The notes: a model not told the origin generated them from the letters alone. Positions 46,348-55,955 are shown, numbered from the stretch's first letter. The stretch is 64,000 nt of DNA from Hyphomicrobiales bacterium (GCA_900466605.1 UBMU01000009.1:186001-250000), one strand, 5' to 3'. Program-made: numbers and translations.

Positions 46348-47591
46348 CCGCCCGCGACGCGTTGAGCTGCGAAAAGAGGCACCGAGTCCTTGAAGCCTTT
46401 CAGGGACACGGCTCCCAGACCCTGGAAGGCAAGACCGCGTGCTGCCGCTTCGGCGGCAGCACGCGTATTGAGGCAGACAAGCGTTTGAGACGGCCCGGCG
46501 ACCGCAGAAACGCGCGCAGCAAGATTGACCGTCCTTCCGAATATGTCCCCGTCACGCGGAACGACCTGCCCCGTCGCTACGCCGACGCGCACAGGCGGCA
46601 GCTCATCCACACGGCTCTGCTCGACCAGCGACAGCGATGCTTCCACGGCCGAGGCTGCATCCGCGAACAGCATCATCACCCCATCCCCCAACGGCTTGAC
46701 GATACGTCCGTCGAACGCGCACGAAAGCCGTTGCGCAATGGCTTCGAAGCGCGCGGCCTTCTCCGCAGCAGACAGGTCGCCGATCTCGTGTGTCAGTCCG
46801 GTGAAGCCGGAGAGATCGGCGAAGGCCACGGCCGGCAGACTCTCCTCTTCGCCAGGTTCCAGACCGTGTTCGCGCAGGGCATCCTGCAGCCTGCCGACGA
46901 TGTTGTCGAAAACCGCCTCCTCCAGCATCCGCCGCTGCAGCAGGAAAAGCATTCGGAAACCGACCCGTTGCAGTGCCAACCGCTTTGACGCGGAGATCTC
47001 CAGCAGATGGTGGTAGCTCATGCCCGCATTCAGCATAGGCTCCTCGACCTCGCCGCGGAAGAGATCCCGCATCGTGTCGACGCAGCGGCGAACCGAATGA
47101 CCGAAGACCCGCAGCACGCGCTCCATCCCTGAAACGGAAGCGCCAAGCTCTGTGCACTCCGACAAAAGCTGGATGAATTCGACGTCGTCCTCGCGAAGTG
47201 CTTGATCCGACGACAGCGGCGGCAGACTGGCGCATGCTCTCACGCCGTTAAGCATGGCAAGATCCAGTTGCCGTCCCGTCACCTCGTCCGAAACCAGCAC
47301 CTCGGTCATCGTCACCGGCTCGAACATCAGCTGATCGGCGAATTCCAGAGAAAAGATCTGCCGCTTCAATCCTTCCGCCAGCACATCAAGGCTGATGCCT
47401 GCATCCTGCAGGGCGAGGATTAAGCGGAGTCTACTGACATCGCTTGAGGCATAGCCGTCATATCTGGGGCCTATGATCTGCAGGCGTTCGAGATCGCTGA
47501 GGCGGGCGTCGTCACAGCCGGCAAGCGCCAACAATCTTTCTCGCGGCAACACTTCCATCACAGCAACCTCTGGATAAGAAGATTGCTTCAT
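46344..47591 (-). CDS. class III adenylate cyclase with N-terminal MerR-like helix-turn-helix region
   Basis: The 415-residue protein has a MerR-like start ([20 protein letters not shown] to [15 protein letters not shown], residues about 18-75), a helical middle, and a class III cyclase domain from about 250. The metal aspartates ([11 protein letters not shown]259; [11 protein letters not shown]303) and the NxxxR motif (VNLAAR, N356 and R360) are intact, so it should make cAMP or a related cyclic nucleotide. The DNA-binding-like N-terminus could couple DNA binding or ligand sensing to cyclase output. A later start at 47558 is possible. Confidence 0.85.
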   Translation of the reverse strand: MKQSSYPEVAVMEVLPRERLLALAGCDDARLSDLERLQIIGPRYDGYASSDVSRLRLILALQDAGISLDVLAEGLKRQIFSLEFADQLMFEPVTMTEVLVSDEVTGRQLDLAMLNGVRACASLPPLSSDQALREDDVEFIQLLSECTELGASVSGMERVLRVFGHSVRRCVDTMRDLFRGEVEEPMLNAGMSYHHLLEISASKRLALQRVGFRMLFLLQRRMLEEAVFDNIVGRLQDALREHGLEPGEEESLPAVAFADLSGFTGLTHEIGDLSAAEKAARFEAIAQRLSCAFDGRIVKPLGDGVMMLFADAASAVEASLSLVEQSRVDELPPVRVGVATGQVVPRDGDIFGRTVNLAARVSAVAGPSQTLVCLNTRAAAEAAARGLAFQGLGAVSLKGFKDSVPLFAAQRVAGG

Positions 47592-47629
47592 ACATCATAG
47601 TGGTACACCCCTCCACGCATCCAAAGGAG

Positions 47630-48304
47630 TTAGAGAAGGCTCGCCCCGACATTGATGGCAAGCGCCAGGATCGTCGTATTGAACAGGAACGAAAGGATGG
47701 AATGCAGCAGCGTCAGCTTGCGCATGGCCACCGATGTCGTCGCCACGTCGGCCGTCTGAGAGGCGACGCCGATGGTGAACGAGTAATAGAGGAAGTCCCA
47801 ATAGACCGGCTCGTCATTGCCTTCCGGAAATTTCAGCCCGTCCCCCTTGTCCTCCCCGCCATAGAAGCGATGCGCGTAGTGCACGGTAAACAAGGTATGC
47901 AGGAATGCCCAGGAGATCAGAATCGTCGCGATTGCACCAAGCGCTCGTACAAGTGCTTCTCCTGCCGCCGCCTCCTTGGCTGTATGAAGCTCCAGTGCGA
48001 TGCCGGCAATGCTGGCGAGCGCCGCCAGGATCGACAGCGCCAGCAGGAAGACGTCCGAGAAGTCGAGATCTTCGGCCCGCTTGCGGATGCTGGCGACGCT
48101 CGCGCGCAACATCCGGCGCCAGGTGAGCGCTATAAACACGACTGCGCAGACGTTCCAGCCAAAGATCAGGTTCTGCGGGTTTACCTGGCGGCTGGTCAGC
48201 AGGAGAAACGTCAGCAGCCCAGCGGCCACGGCGACGACAAACACCAAATGCCTGCGCACTTGCCCCATGACCCAGCTTTCCCGGTCGCCAGCGTCTTCCG
48301 CCAT
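47630..48304 (-). CDS. DUF1345 integral membrane protein
   Basis: The 224-residue protein has about five membrane helices and the DUF1345 signature region WDFLYYSFTIGVASQTADVATTS near the C-terminus. The family is widespread in proteobacteria and has no established function. The ATG at 48304 follows AGGA; the open frame to 48583 overlaps the neighbouring SDR gene and is rejected. It stands alone between the cyclase and SDR genes. Confidence 0.82.
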   Translation of the reverse strand: MAEDAGDRESWVMGQVRRHLVFVVAVAAGLLTFLLLTSRQVNPQNLIFGWNVCAVVFIALTWRRMLRASVASIRKRAEDLDFSDVFLLALSILAALASIAGIALELHTAKEAAAGEALVRALGAIATILISWAFLHTLFTVHYAHRFYGGEDKGDGLKFPEGNDEPVYWDFLYYSFTIGVASQTADVATTSVAMRKLTLLHSILSFLFNTTILALAINVGASLL

Positions 48305-48369
48305 GACTATCCTACCACTGCCAAGATTGCCTCTGATATCAGCTTGATGGCAGCGGGAGCAATATAGCT

Positions 48370-49101
48370 TCAGCCCGTCCAGCCACCATCGACGACATGG
48401 ATCTGGCCGGTGGTGAAACCCGCCTCGTCGCCAGCAAGATAGGTCACAAGAGCAGCGATCTCCTCGGGTGTCGCAATGCGTCCCATTGGTTGGCGGGCGA
48501 TGAAATCCTTCAGCGCCTTCTCGTAGTCGCCAGTGGCGCGCAGACGATCGTGCAGTGAGGGGCTGTCCACGGTGCCGGGGCAAATTGCGTTGGCACGAAT
48601 GCCTTTGGCAACAAAGTCAGAGGCAATCGACTTGGTGAGCCCGATCACAGCTGCCTTCGATGCACTATAGGCGAAGCGATTGGGGACGCCTTTCACACTG
48701 GAAGCGACGGAAGCCATATTGACGATTGACCCCTTCCCCTTTTCAAGCATCCCGGGAAGGAAAGTGCGGCAGGTCGTATACATTGCCTTTGCGTTCAGGT
48801 TGAAGGAGAAGTCCCAGTCCTTTTCCTCGCATTCCAGAATCGAGCCAGCGTGAACGAAGCCGGCGCAATTGAAGAGAACGTCGATCGGGCCGATCTCGGC
48901 CGCAAGGGCCCGTACAGCATCCCCATCGAGCACGTTGAGAACGTGCTTTTCGGCGCCGTCTAGCGTAGAAAGCGTCTTTTCGTTGATGTCGGTCGCATAG
49001 ACATGCGCGCCGAGTGAAAGGAAGCGTTCAGCGCTTGCTCGACCGATACCCTGACCTGCCGCCGTGATGACGACCTTCTTGCCTTCCAGACCGTGACTCA
49101 T
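48370..49101 (-). CDS. SDR family oxidoreductase, possibly 2-keto-3-deoxy-L-fuconate dehydrogenase
   Basis: The 243-residue short-chain dehydrogenase has the NAD motif TAAGQGIGRAS, the active-site serine region NMASVAS, the catalytic YSASK and ATDIN, which favours NAD over NADP. The AAGQGIG form is shared with bacterial keto-deoxy-fuconate dehydrogenases and human BDH2. Pairing with a divergent lactonase-like amidohydrolase supports a deoxy-sugar acid pathway. The ATG at 49101 follows GGAGGACGT. The substrate is inferred from neighbours only. Confidence 0.85.
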   Translation of the reverse strand: MSHGLEGKKVVITAAGQGIGRASAERFLSLGAHVYATDINEKTLSTLDGAEKHVLNVLDGDAVRALAAEIGPIDVLFNCAGFVHAGSILECEEKDWDFSFNLNAKAMYTTCRTFLPGMLEKGKGSIVNMASVASSVKGVPNRFAYSASKAAVIGLTKSIASDFVAKGIRANAICPGTVDSPSLHDRLRATGDYEKALKDFIARQPMGRIATPEEIAALVTYLAGDEAGFTTGQIHVVDGGWTG

Positions 49102-49317
49102 ACGTCCTCCCAAAAATCCAGCGCTTGCGACGCATTCATTCATATGCAAACAATATATTCAGATTGGCGTCAACCTGATGGAGTGAGGTTTGCGCACTGG
49201 AGGAAAGCCTAGTTGATCTCATGTCGCCGGGTATGAAAAATCTGGTGGTCAAGGCGCCGTTCGGCGCAACTGCCACATATCGGCGCCAAACAGCATGGCA
49301 TGAATGGGAGGAACCGC

Positions 49318-50154
49318 ATGCTCTTCGACACACACCTGCACATCGTTGATAGGCAGGCGCTCGATTATCCCTGGCTCTCCGGCGCTGGTGACCTCAATCG
49401 GGACAATGTCTACGAGGACTATGCGCGCGATGCACTGCGCTGCGGGATATCCAATGTCCTACATATGGAAGTGGACGTTGCGCCAGAGCGCATCGAGGAC
49501 GAAACCAACTACGTCAGGAAGGTCAGCCGGCGCCCTGGCAGCCTCGTGCGCGGTGTCATCGCCGCTTGCCGGCCCGAGGAGGATGGATTCGCGGCCTATC
49601 TCGAACGGGCGCTCGCAGATCCCTTTATCAAGGGGTTCCGCCGCGTCCTGCATGTGGCTCCCGACGATACGGCCAAACGGCCGCTTTTTCGCGAGAACAT
49701 TAAGCGGCTCTCCGCTACCCGCTTGACCTTCGACCTCTGCGTCTTCCCGCATCAATTCGAAACCATCCTCGCGCTCGTGGATCATTGCCCGGATGTTCGC
49801 TTCATTCTTGACCATTGCGCTAATCCACCGATCAAGGACGGCGTGAGCGAGGTCTGGCGCAAGGGCATCGTGGAATTCTCCCGCCGCCCGAATGTGACTG
49901 CAAAGATCTCAGGCGTTGTCGCCTATGGTGATCTTGAGAACTGGTCGGTCGACAGCCTGCGCCCTTATGTCGAGCATACGATCGGGCGCTTTGGCTGGGA
50001 TCGTGTCGTCTGGGGCAGCGACTGGCCGGTCTGCACGCTGGGCGGCGGGCTCACGCCCTGGGTGGCGGCCACCCACGCGCTGACATCGGGCTGCAGCCCG
50101 GAGGAGCGCGATAAGCTCTATCAGGCCAACGCCAAGCGCATCTGGTCGATATGA
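49318..50154 (+). CDS. amidohydrolase-2 family sugar lactonase, L-fuconolactonase-like
   Basis: The 278-residue TIM-barrel hydrolase begins with the metal motif FDTHLHI and has FILDHCANPP and VWGSDWPVCTL near its end, as in L-fuconolactonases and pyrone dicarboxylate lactonases. It would open a sugar lactone in the cytoplasm. GGGAGGAA supports the ATG at 49318. It is divergent from an SDR gene with a 216-bp shared promoter region in which I see no clear operator. Confidence 0.87.
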   Translation: MLFDTHLHIVDRQALDYPWLSGAGDLNRDNVYEDYARDALRCGISNVLHMEVDVAPERIEDETNYVRKVSRRPGSLVRGVIAACRPEEDGFAAYLERALADPFIKGFRRVLHVAPDDTAKRPLFRENIKRLSATRLTFDLCVFPHQFETILALVDHCPDVRFILDHCANPPIKDGVSEVWRKGIVEFSRRPNVTAKISGVVAYGDLENWSVDSLRPYVEHTIGRFGWDRVVWGSDWPVCTLGGGLTPWVAATHALTSGCSPEERDKLYQANAKRIWSI

Positions 50155-50160
50155 TACGAA

Positions 50161-50189
50161 AAAGGGCGGCGCCATCGGCACCGCCCTTT
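50161..50189. terminator. bidirectional terminator between lactonase and transaldolase genes
   Basis: AAAGGGCGGCGCC (50161-50173) pairs with GGCACCGCCCTTT (50177-50189) with one mismatch and a 3-base loop, flanked by A-rich and T-rich ends. Confidence 0.82.
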
Positions 50190-50210
50190 CCGTTGGAATG
50201 CTCGGAGCCT

Positions 50211-51176
50211 CTAAGCGGCTGCCAGTTGCAATTCCTTCTGGACGTTGCTGCGCAGGGTGCCGAGATCCTTGGCGAAAGCGCGGATGCCTTCGGCGAGCTT
50301 TTCGGTCGCCATCGCGTCTTCGTTCATCATCCAGCGGAAGGTCTTTTCGTCGACCGTGATCTTCGGCGCCGGCTTCGTCACGTCAGGCGACAGCTTGCGC
50401 TCGAGCTTGCCCTGATCGTTTGAGAGTTCGTCGAGCAGGTTCGGCGCGATCGTCAGGCGATCGCAACCAGCTAGCGCTTCGATTTCACCTGCGCTGCGGA
50501 ACGATGCACCCATGACAATCGTCTTGATGTCGTTGGCCTTGTAGTAGTTGTAGATATCACGGACGGAGACGACGCCCGGATCTTCCTCAGGCGTGAATTC
50601 CTTGCCCGTCGATTTTTTGTACCAGTCGAGAATACGGCCGACGAACGGCGAGATCAGGAACACCTTGGCGTCGGCGCAGGCAACTGCCTGAGCCTTGGAG
50701 AACAGAAGCGTCAGATTGCAGTCAATGCCTTCCTTCTGAAGGACTTCAGCTGCGCGGATGCCTTCCCAGGTGGAAGCCAGCTTGATGAGAATGCGGTCGC
50801 GCTCGATGCCGCGCTCCTTGTAGGCGGCGATGATCGAACGTGCTTTCGCAAGCGACGCTTCGGTATCGAAGGAAAGGTCTGCATCAACTTCGGTCGACAC
50901 GCGGCCCGGAACGAGCTTCACCAGCGCTGCGCCGACGGAGATCGCGAGACGATCGGCAACGGCAGCAGAAACGGCGTCCGGGTTGCCGCCCTGCTTCTTG
51001 CCCCAGGCAACGGCTTCCTTGATCGCGTCTGCGAACATCGGCGTGCCAAGTGCCTTGAGCACGATGCTCGGGTTCGTGGTGCAATCGACCGGCTTCAGGC
51101 GGGCAACAGCCTCGATGTCACCGGTGTCGGCAACGACGGTGGTAATTTCGCGGAGTTGGTCAAGCTTGGATGTCAT
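50211..51176 (-). CDS. tal: transaldolase
   Basis: The 321-residue enzyme transfers dihydroxyacetone between sugar phosphates in the pentose phosphate pathway. The Schiff-base lysine is K132 in [11 protein letters not shown], the same position as in E. coli TalB, and [11 protein letters not shown] and [10 protein letters not shown] are typical. Length and motifs match the TalB type rather than the short fructose-6-phosphate aldolase type. A SorC-family regulator is divergent, with palindromes between, suggesting carbon-source control. Confidence 0.97.
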   Translation of the reverse strand: MTSKLDQLREITTVVADTGDIEAVARLKPVDCTTNPSIVLKALGTPMFADAIKEAVAWGKKQGGNPDAVSAAVADRLAISVGAALVKLVPGRVSTEVDADLSFDTEASLAKARSIIAAYKERGIERDRILIKLASTWEGIRAAEVLQKEGIDCNLTLLFSKAQAVACADAKVFLISPFVGRILDWYKKSTGKEFTPEEDPGVVSVRDIYNYYKANDIKTIVMGASFRSAGEIEALAGCDRLTIAPNLLDELSNDQGKLERKLSPDVTKPAPKITVDEKTFRWMMNEDAMATEKLAEGIRAFAKDLGTLRSNVQKELQLAAA

Positions 51177-51581
51177 GGTTACAGGTCCTTTTGACTTGAG
51201 CTGCAGGCCGAACGTCGTCCGGCAAAATTTATCTACGAACGGGCAGTCTGCATATGAGCATCAGATGTGCCCGCCTCTTCCGAACGAACCACCAAATGAG
51301 AGGAACGGCGTGCGTCGTCGCGCAACGTCAAGCCTCGACTTCTCGGCACATCAGGCAATAGCGCAAGTGCCGATAAAGACTTCTCGCCTGGCCGCACATT
51401 GCCTCCTCAAACGCACAAGAGCGACTTCTTCACGGCGACTATCGCTATTCCTACCTAGATATGTCAAGGACATTTGTGTATTTCAATTGACATAAGTGTC
51501 ACGCCCGTCATTATCGGGCTAGCAAACGCACCTGTCCTGGCTTGATGGTAGATCTAGGGCGCAATTCGCTCCGGAGGAGAT
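51177..51581. promoter_or_regulatory. 405-bp divergent tal/sorC-family promoter region with two palindromes
   Basis: No gene is seen here. ATGTC-AAG-GACAT (51461-51473) and TGACA-TAAG-TGTCA (51488-51501) are perfect dyads, 28 bp centre to centre, about 80 bp before the regulator start. Both carry the half site TGTC/GACA and are likely operators of the SorC protein. Confidence 0.6.
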
Positions 51582-52565
51582 GTGGCCAAGCTCAAACGCG
51601 GAACGCACACGGCTTATTCTGAAGCATCGTCGCTGAGATTGCGTGCGGCCTGGCTCTACTACAATCAGGGGCTGACGCAGAAGGACGTTGCCGAGCAGCT
51701 CGGCATCAGCCGCACGACGGTGATCCGCCTCCTCGACGAGGCGATGAAACGCAGCGAAGTGCAGATCTGGATCAACGACTCGATCGGCGACTGCGTCGAA
51801 CTGTCGGTGAAGCTTGAGCGCGCCTATGGCCTCGACGAAGCGATCGTCGTGCCGGCACCGGCGCAGCCGGATGCCAATTCGCTAGCAAAGAGCGTTGGTC
51901 TTGCACTCGGACAGTTTCTCTCCGAAGCCATCCCCGACGACTACACGATCGGCGTCGGCTGGGGCCGCACCATGACGGCCTCTCTATCCAGCTTCCGGCC
52001 ACCTCGCCGTGACAATTGCAAGGTCGTCTCCCTGCTCGGTGGCGTTGTCGCCGTCCATCAGACGAACCCGATCGACTACACTTGGCGCCTGGCGAGCCAA
52101 CTCGGCGCCGAATGCTACATGTTCTTGGCCCCACTGCTGGTGGATTCGACGGAGACGAAGCGAAACCTCATCGAGAAATGCGGATTGGACACGATCTATC
52201 GGCTGGCAGAAACACTGGATCTCGCGATCGTCAGCTGCGGCGATATCGGCCCACATTCGACCTCTCTGTCGGAGGGATGGATCTCGAAGGCGGAGTTGCA
52301 GCAACTGATCGACGCAGGCTGCGTCTGTGATACGATGTTCAACTTCCTCGACAAGGACGGCAACACGATCGATCACTCGATCAACAGCCGCGTCATGTCG
52401 GTAGATCTCGAGACCCTCAAGAAGGCCAAGCATATCGTGCTGTCATCGGGCGGCGCGCATCGGGCCGTTGCAATACGGGCCACCATCAAGCGGATCGGCT
52501 GCAACACCCTGATCACCGACGAGAGTGCTGCAAAGGCGCTGTTGGGCCTGGCAGAAGTAAACTGA
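51582..52565 (+). CDS. SorC/DeoR family sugar-binding transcriptional regulator
   Basis: The 327-residue protein has an N-terminal helix-turn-helix (LTQKDVAEQLGISRTTVIRLLDEA) and a sugar-binding domain with IGVGWGRTMTASLS and VLSSGGAHRAVAIRATI. Effectors in this family are usually sugar phosphates. It starts at GTG 51582 after GGAGGAGAT. It may control tal or polyol genes; palindromes upstream suggest autoregulation. Confidence 0.91.
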   Translation: MAKLKRGTHTAYSEASSLRLRAAWLYYNQGLTQKDVAEQLGISRTTVIRLLDEAMKRSEVQIWINDSIGDCVELSVKLERAYGLDEAIVVPAPAQPDANSLAKSVGLALGQFLSEAIPDDYTIGVGWGRTMTASLSSFRPPRRDNCKVVSLLGGVVAVHQTNPIDYTWRLASQLGAECYMFLAPLLVDSTETKRNLIEKCGLDTIYRLAETLDLAIVSCGDIGPHSTSLSEGWISKAELQQLIDAGCVCDTMFNFLDKDGNTIDHSINSRVMSVDLETLKKAKHIVLSSGGAHRAVAIRATIKRIGCNTLITDESAAKALLGLAEVN

Positions 52566-52573
52566 CGGCTCCG

Positions 52574-53053
52574 TTACCGCAGTTGGCACAGGTGCGACAA
52601 TTGCGATTGCGCCCAGTTGCGCCCGAAATCCTGCGTATCCGGCAATCCCGATAACAGACTTCCGATCTCGCCGTCGATTTCTATGCGGGTGTCTGTGATC
52701 CTGCATGCACCCACGTCGAGGGAGACGGTGGCGACAACCTTGCCCTCTACCGGCGCCATCTGAAAGAGCGCGTCATCGCCGGTCTCGCACGTCAAGAGCG
52801 CTGTTGCCCTGATGGATGCGAGACCGCCTCCCGTCGAACAGACATCTGCGGACACGACCTTGAGACTGCTGGTGCGATTAGGCCCCATGGGAAGTTGCTC
52901 ACACAACTGCGCGGTCGATATCGCTCGCGCCACATCCGGCCATTGCGGACTGCTCATCGCCGATTTGCAGCTGGCCCAGGCTGGGACCAACGACATCGCG
53001 AGCAAACCAACAGCAATGCCGACAATCTTGCACGGCGTTTCTCCAGGCTTCAT
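52574..53053 (-). CDS. secreted protein of unknown function
   Basis: The 159-residue protein has a signal peptide (IVGIAVGLLAMSLVPAWA, cleavage before SCKS) and six cysteines in the mature part, suggesting periplasmic disulphides. The ATG at 53053 follows GGAGGCGGAA. No family is recognised. It is convergent with the SorC gene, 8 bp apart. Confidence 0.65.
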   Translation of the reverse strand: MKPGETPCKIVGIAVGLLAMSLVPAWASCKSAMSSPQWPDVARAISTAQLCEQLPMGPNRTSSLKVVSADVCSTGGGLASIRATALLTCETGDDALFQMAPVEGKVVATVSLDVGACRITDTRIEIDGEIGSLLSGLPDTQDFGRNWAQSQLSHLCQLR

Positions 53054-53167
53054 TTCCGCCTCCTCGAGTCCCAGCCACAGGATCAAACCCGCGATTCCCG
53101 AGTTTTTGATGGCGGAACTCTCGCGGGAGGAAGCCGATCCACAGGTTGGATCGGTGCGTCGCCGCGA

Positions 53168-54040
53168 TCACGCGTGCGCCGCCTCCCAGCCCAGCATCGC
53201 CCGCTTGCGCGTCAGGCCCCAATGATAGCCCGTCAATGCCCCGCTTTTGCCGAGCGCGCGGTGGCAGGGGACCACGAAGGAAATCGGATTGGCACCGACC
53301 GCCGCACCGACCGCACGCATGGCCTTCGGCCGGCCGATGTCGTGGGCGATATCGCTGTAGGTGACGGCCTTACCGAAGGGAATCTTCAACAGGCTTTCCC
53401 ATACCTGCACCTGAAAATCGGTGCCGATCAACACAACACGCAGGGGTTGCTCCGACGTCCAGCGTCCGGGCTCGAAAATCCGCGTGGCGTAAGGCGCCGT
53501 CGCTTCGTTATCCTCGACATAGGCTGCGTTTGGCCAACGGCATGTCATGTCGTCAAGGCAAGCCGCCTCATCGCCGTGGTTGCTGAAGGCAAGCCCCGCG
53601 AGACCACGGTCCGTCGCCATGACAAGCGCAACGCCGAACGGTGAAGGATGAAAGCCGTAACGGATCGTCAGCCCGCCGCCCCTGGCCTTCCATTCTCCTG
53701 GCGACATCGCCTCATGTGTAACGAAGAGATCGTGAAGGCGACTGGGGCCGGAAAGCCCGACCTCGATCGAGGTCTCCAGCAAAGGCATAGCCTCTTCGCG
53801 AAGAAGCCGCTTTGCGTGGTCCAGCGTGACCGCCTGCAGGAAAGCCTTCGGAGACAGACCCGCCCAACGAGTAAACGTCTTCTGCAGCTGCGTCGGCGAC
53901 TGGTTGAGCCGCGCTGCGATCGTTTCGAGAGACGGCTGATCGCGATAATCCTCGGTGATGAGTTCGATCACCTGGCGCACGGTTTCGTAATCAGAGCCAT
54001 CAGGCGTGATGTCGTTGTTCAGCTTGGCTACCATGTTCAT
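53168..54040 (-). CDS. Ada-like AraC/O6-methylguanine-DNA methyltransferase
   Basis: The 290-residue protein has an AraC-type helix-turn-helix (about 20-110; LETIAARLNQSPTQLQKTFTRWAG) and a C-terminal methyltransferase with the acceptor cysteine in VVPCHRAL. The zinc-cysteine phosphotriester domain at the N-terminus of classical Ada is absent. It repairs O6-alkylguanine by suicide transfer and may also regulate genes. The ATG at 54040 follows AGGAGAAAG. It begins 70 bp from the end of a DUF2244 gene. Confidence 0.9.
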   Translation of the reverse strand: MNMVAKLNNDITPDGSDYETVRQVIELITEDYRDQPSLETIAARLNQSPTQLQKTFTRWAGLSPKAFLQAVTLDHAKRLLREEAMPLLETSIEVGLSGPSRLHDLFVTHEAMSPGEWKARGGGLTIRYGFHPSPFGVALVMATDRGLAGLAFSNHGDEAACLDDMTCRWPNAAYVEDNEATAPYATRIFEPGRWTSEQPLRVVLIGTDFQVQVWESLLKIPFGKAVTYSDIAHDIGRPKAMRAVGAAVGANPISFVVPCHRALGKSGALTGYHWGLTRKRAMLGWEAAHA

Positions 54041-54109
54041 GATCTTTCTCCTTGCATCAAGGAGATAGTCAAGTGCGCCCTTGCAAACCACCCGATTCTT
54101 GCGTGCCGA

Positions 54110-54607
54110 TCAAATCCGTTGCTTGACGGTGGCCAGCGCCCGCTTGAAGGCCTTGGCAAAGCTCTCGCGGTCCTCGGGGTTGAGGAAGGAACCGATATCC
54201 GTGCCCCGCCCCTCGCCGGAGATGTACATCGAAAGGATGCCGATCTCCTTGTGCCGGCGCACGAAGAAGCGCGTCCAGAACGGATTGAAATGATGCTCGA
54301 TCATCCGGCCCGAGGGCGCGAACTTCCGGACGGAAATGTCCGTGCGCGACACGGTCACCTCTTCCCGTGCGCGGCCGGACCGGTAGTTGAGCCAGAAGGC
54401 GCCGTAGAGCAGCAGAAAATCCAACCCGAAAAAGAAACCGATCGGCCAAGCGCCTGTCGCCACAAAGAACATGCCGGACATGCAGCAGACAGTACCGGTG
54501 AGAAGCAGCAACACCTTGAAGCCCTTGCGGCCGAGCGACCGGTACGGAAAAAGCTCCGCGGCAAAAACAGGTTCTTCGTTGGCTCTATCGGCGTTGCTTT
54601 CCATCAT
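54110..54607 (-). CDS. DUF2244 membrane protein
   Basis: The 165-residue protein has two adjacent membrane helices (about 34-53 and 56-76) and a C-terminal cytoplasmic domain with SVRKFAPSGRMIEHHFNPFW, the DUF2244 pattern. Function is unknown. Starts at 54607 and 54604 are adjacent; the ribosome site is weak. It is divergent from nth with only 22 bp between starts. DUF2244 next to nth is a recurrent alphaproteobacterial arrangement as far as I recall. Confidence 0.8.
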   Translation of the reverse strand: MMESNADRANEEPVFAAELFPYRSLGRKGFKVLLLLTGTVCCMSGMFFVATGAWPIGFFFGLDFLLLYGAFWLNYRSGRAREEVTVSRTDISVRKFAPSGRMIEHHFNPFWTRFFVRRHKEIGILSMYISGEGRGTDIGSFLNPEDRESFAKAFKRALATVKQRI

Positions 54608-54629
54608 GGCTGCCAAGTATAGATTTTCC

Positions 54630-55412
54630 ATGCCGACTCCGAAACTCAAATCCGCCGTCACATCGTCGCAGAACTCGAAAGTCATCGTTCGCCGCAAGAA
54701 GCCGGCAACGGTCCGCTCGGTCTATTCCGAAGCCGAGCGCGAGGAGATATTCCGCCGCTTTTCCGTGCAGCGACCCGAGCCGAAGGGCGAGCTGGAGCAC
54801 ACCAACCCGTTCACGCTCGTTGTGGCAGTCGCCTTCTCGGCCCAGGCGACGGATGCCGGCGTCAACAAGGCAACGCGGGCCCTCTTCAGGATCGCCGACA
54901 CGCCCGAAAAGATGCTGGCGCTCGGCGAAGAGAAGGTGCGCGACTACATCAAGACGATCGGTCTCTATCGCAACAAGGCGAAGAACGTCATCGCGCTCTC
55001 GCAGATGCTGGTCGACAAGTTCGGCGGCGTTGTGCCGCAAACGCGCGACGAGCTGGTCGTGCTCCCTGGTGTCGGCCGTAAGACCGCCAACGTCGTGCTC
55101 TCCATGGCCTTCGGCCAGGCGACGATGGCCGTCGACACTCATATCTTCCGTATCGCCAATCGCATCAAGTTGGCACCCGGCAAGACGCCCGACGAGGTCG
55201 AGGAACGGCTGATGAAGGTAGTGCCGAAACACTACCTCTATCACGCGCACCACTGGCTGATCCTGCACGGCCGCTACACCTGCAAGGCCCGCAAGCCGGA
55301 ATGCGAGCACTGCGTCATCGCCGACATCTGCAAGTCGCCCGAAAAGACCTGGGACATCCCGGCGCCACTGGTCGAGTTACCACCTCAGATTATCGGAGAG
55401 GCTGTCGAGTAA
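54630..55412 (+). CDS. nth: endonuclease III
   Basis: The 260-residue base-excision DNA glycosylase/AP lyase has the helix-hairpin-helix LPGVGRKTANVVLS with the catalytic lysine, the catalytic aspartate in AVDTHIFRIANR, and an intact 4Fe-4S loop with Cys spacing C-x6-C-x2-C-x5-C near the C-terminus. It removes oxidised pyrimidines. An N-terminal extension of about 30 basic residues precedes the core. A start at 54606 is possible. Its 3' end overlaps the convergent TetR gene by 36 bp. Confidence 0.96.
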   Translation: MPTPKLKSAVTSSQNSKVIVRRKKPATVRSVYSEAEREEIFRRFSVQRPEPKGELEHTNPFTLVVAVAFSAQATDAGVNKATRALFRIADTPEKMLALGEEKVRDYIKTIGLYRNKAKNVIALSQMLVDKFGGVVPQTRDELVVLPGVGRKTANVVLSMAFGQATMAVDTHIFRIANRIKLAPGKTPDEVEERLMKVVPKHYLYHAHHWLILHGRYTCKARKPECEHCVIADICKSPEKTWDIPAPLVELPPQIIGEAVE

Positions 55413-55955
55413 GGCGGCAATCGCGCGCTCATAGTCGGCACGGTCCTCGCCGGCAGCAATCGCTATCGCGGCTCGGTCGAAGGCCGCCGAAAGAAGCCGT
55501 GTGATCGGCAACAGCATCGGTCCCGCGCCTGGAAGGTAAGCCTCAAGACCACGGTGAAGCGTCGATTCAGCGTTCTCTTCATCGATGGCGCCGGCGTCAC
55601 GCAGGCCAAGCACGGCAGGAGCCTCCAGAAGGAGCAGCTTCGTTCGCCCGTCCTGCGCCATTGCGTCGAAGTACGCCGAACCACCCTCCAGCAAAGCCTG
55701 TCGCGGCGCCAGGTGGTCTGAGGTGCGCGCTTCGATTGCCTCGGCAACCGCTATCGCCTCCCGTTCAACGACCGCGCGAAACAGTGCCTTCTTGTCTTCA
55801 AAGTGATGGTAAAGCGCACCGCGTGTCACGCCAGCGGCGGCAACGATATCTGGCGTTGCCGTATCGGCGAAGCCTTTTTCCACAAAGAGCCGTCGCGCCG
55901 CGTCAAGCAACGTCTGCTTTGTCTGTTCGGTTCGCTCACGGTTGCTTCTGCTCAT
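55377..55955 (-). CDS. TetR family regulator of the adjacent VOC gene
   Basis: The 192-residue protein has a TetR helix-turn-helix (TPDIVAAAGVTRGALYHHFEDKKALF) and a helical ligand domain. It is divergent from a glyoxalase/VOC protein gene with two repeated dyad sites between them, so it probably represses both. Its last 36 bp overlap nth antisense. Confidence 0.9.
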   Translation of the reverse strand: MSRSNRERTEQTKQTLLDAARRLFVEKGFADTATPDIVAAAGVTRGALYHHFEDKKALFRAVVEREAIAVAEAIEARTSDHLAPRQALLEGGSAYFDAMAQDGRTKLLLLEAPAVLGLRDAGAIDEENAESTLHRGLEAYLPGAGPMLLPITRLLSAAFDRAAIAIAAGEDRADYERAIAALLDSLSDNLRW

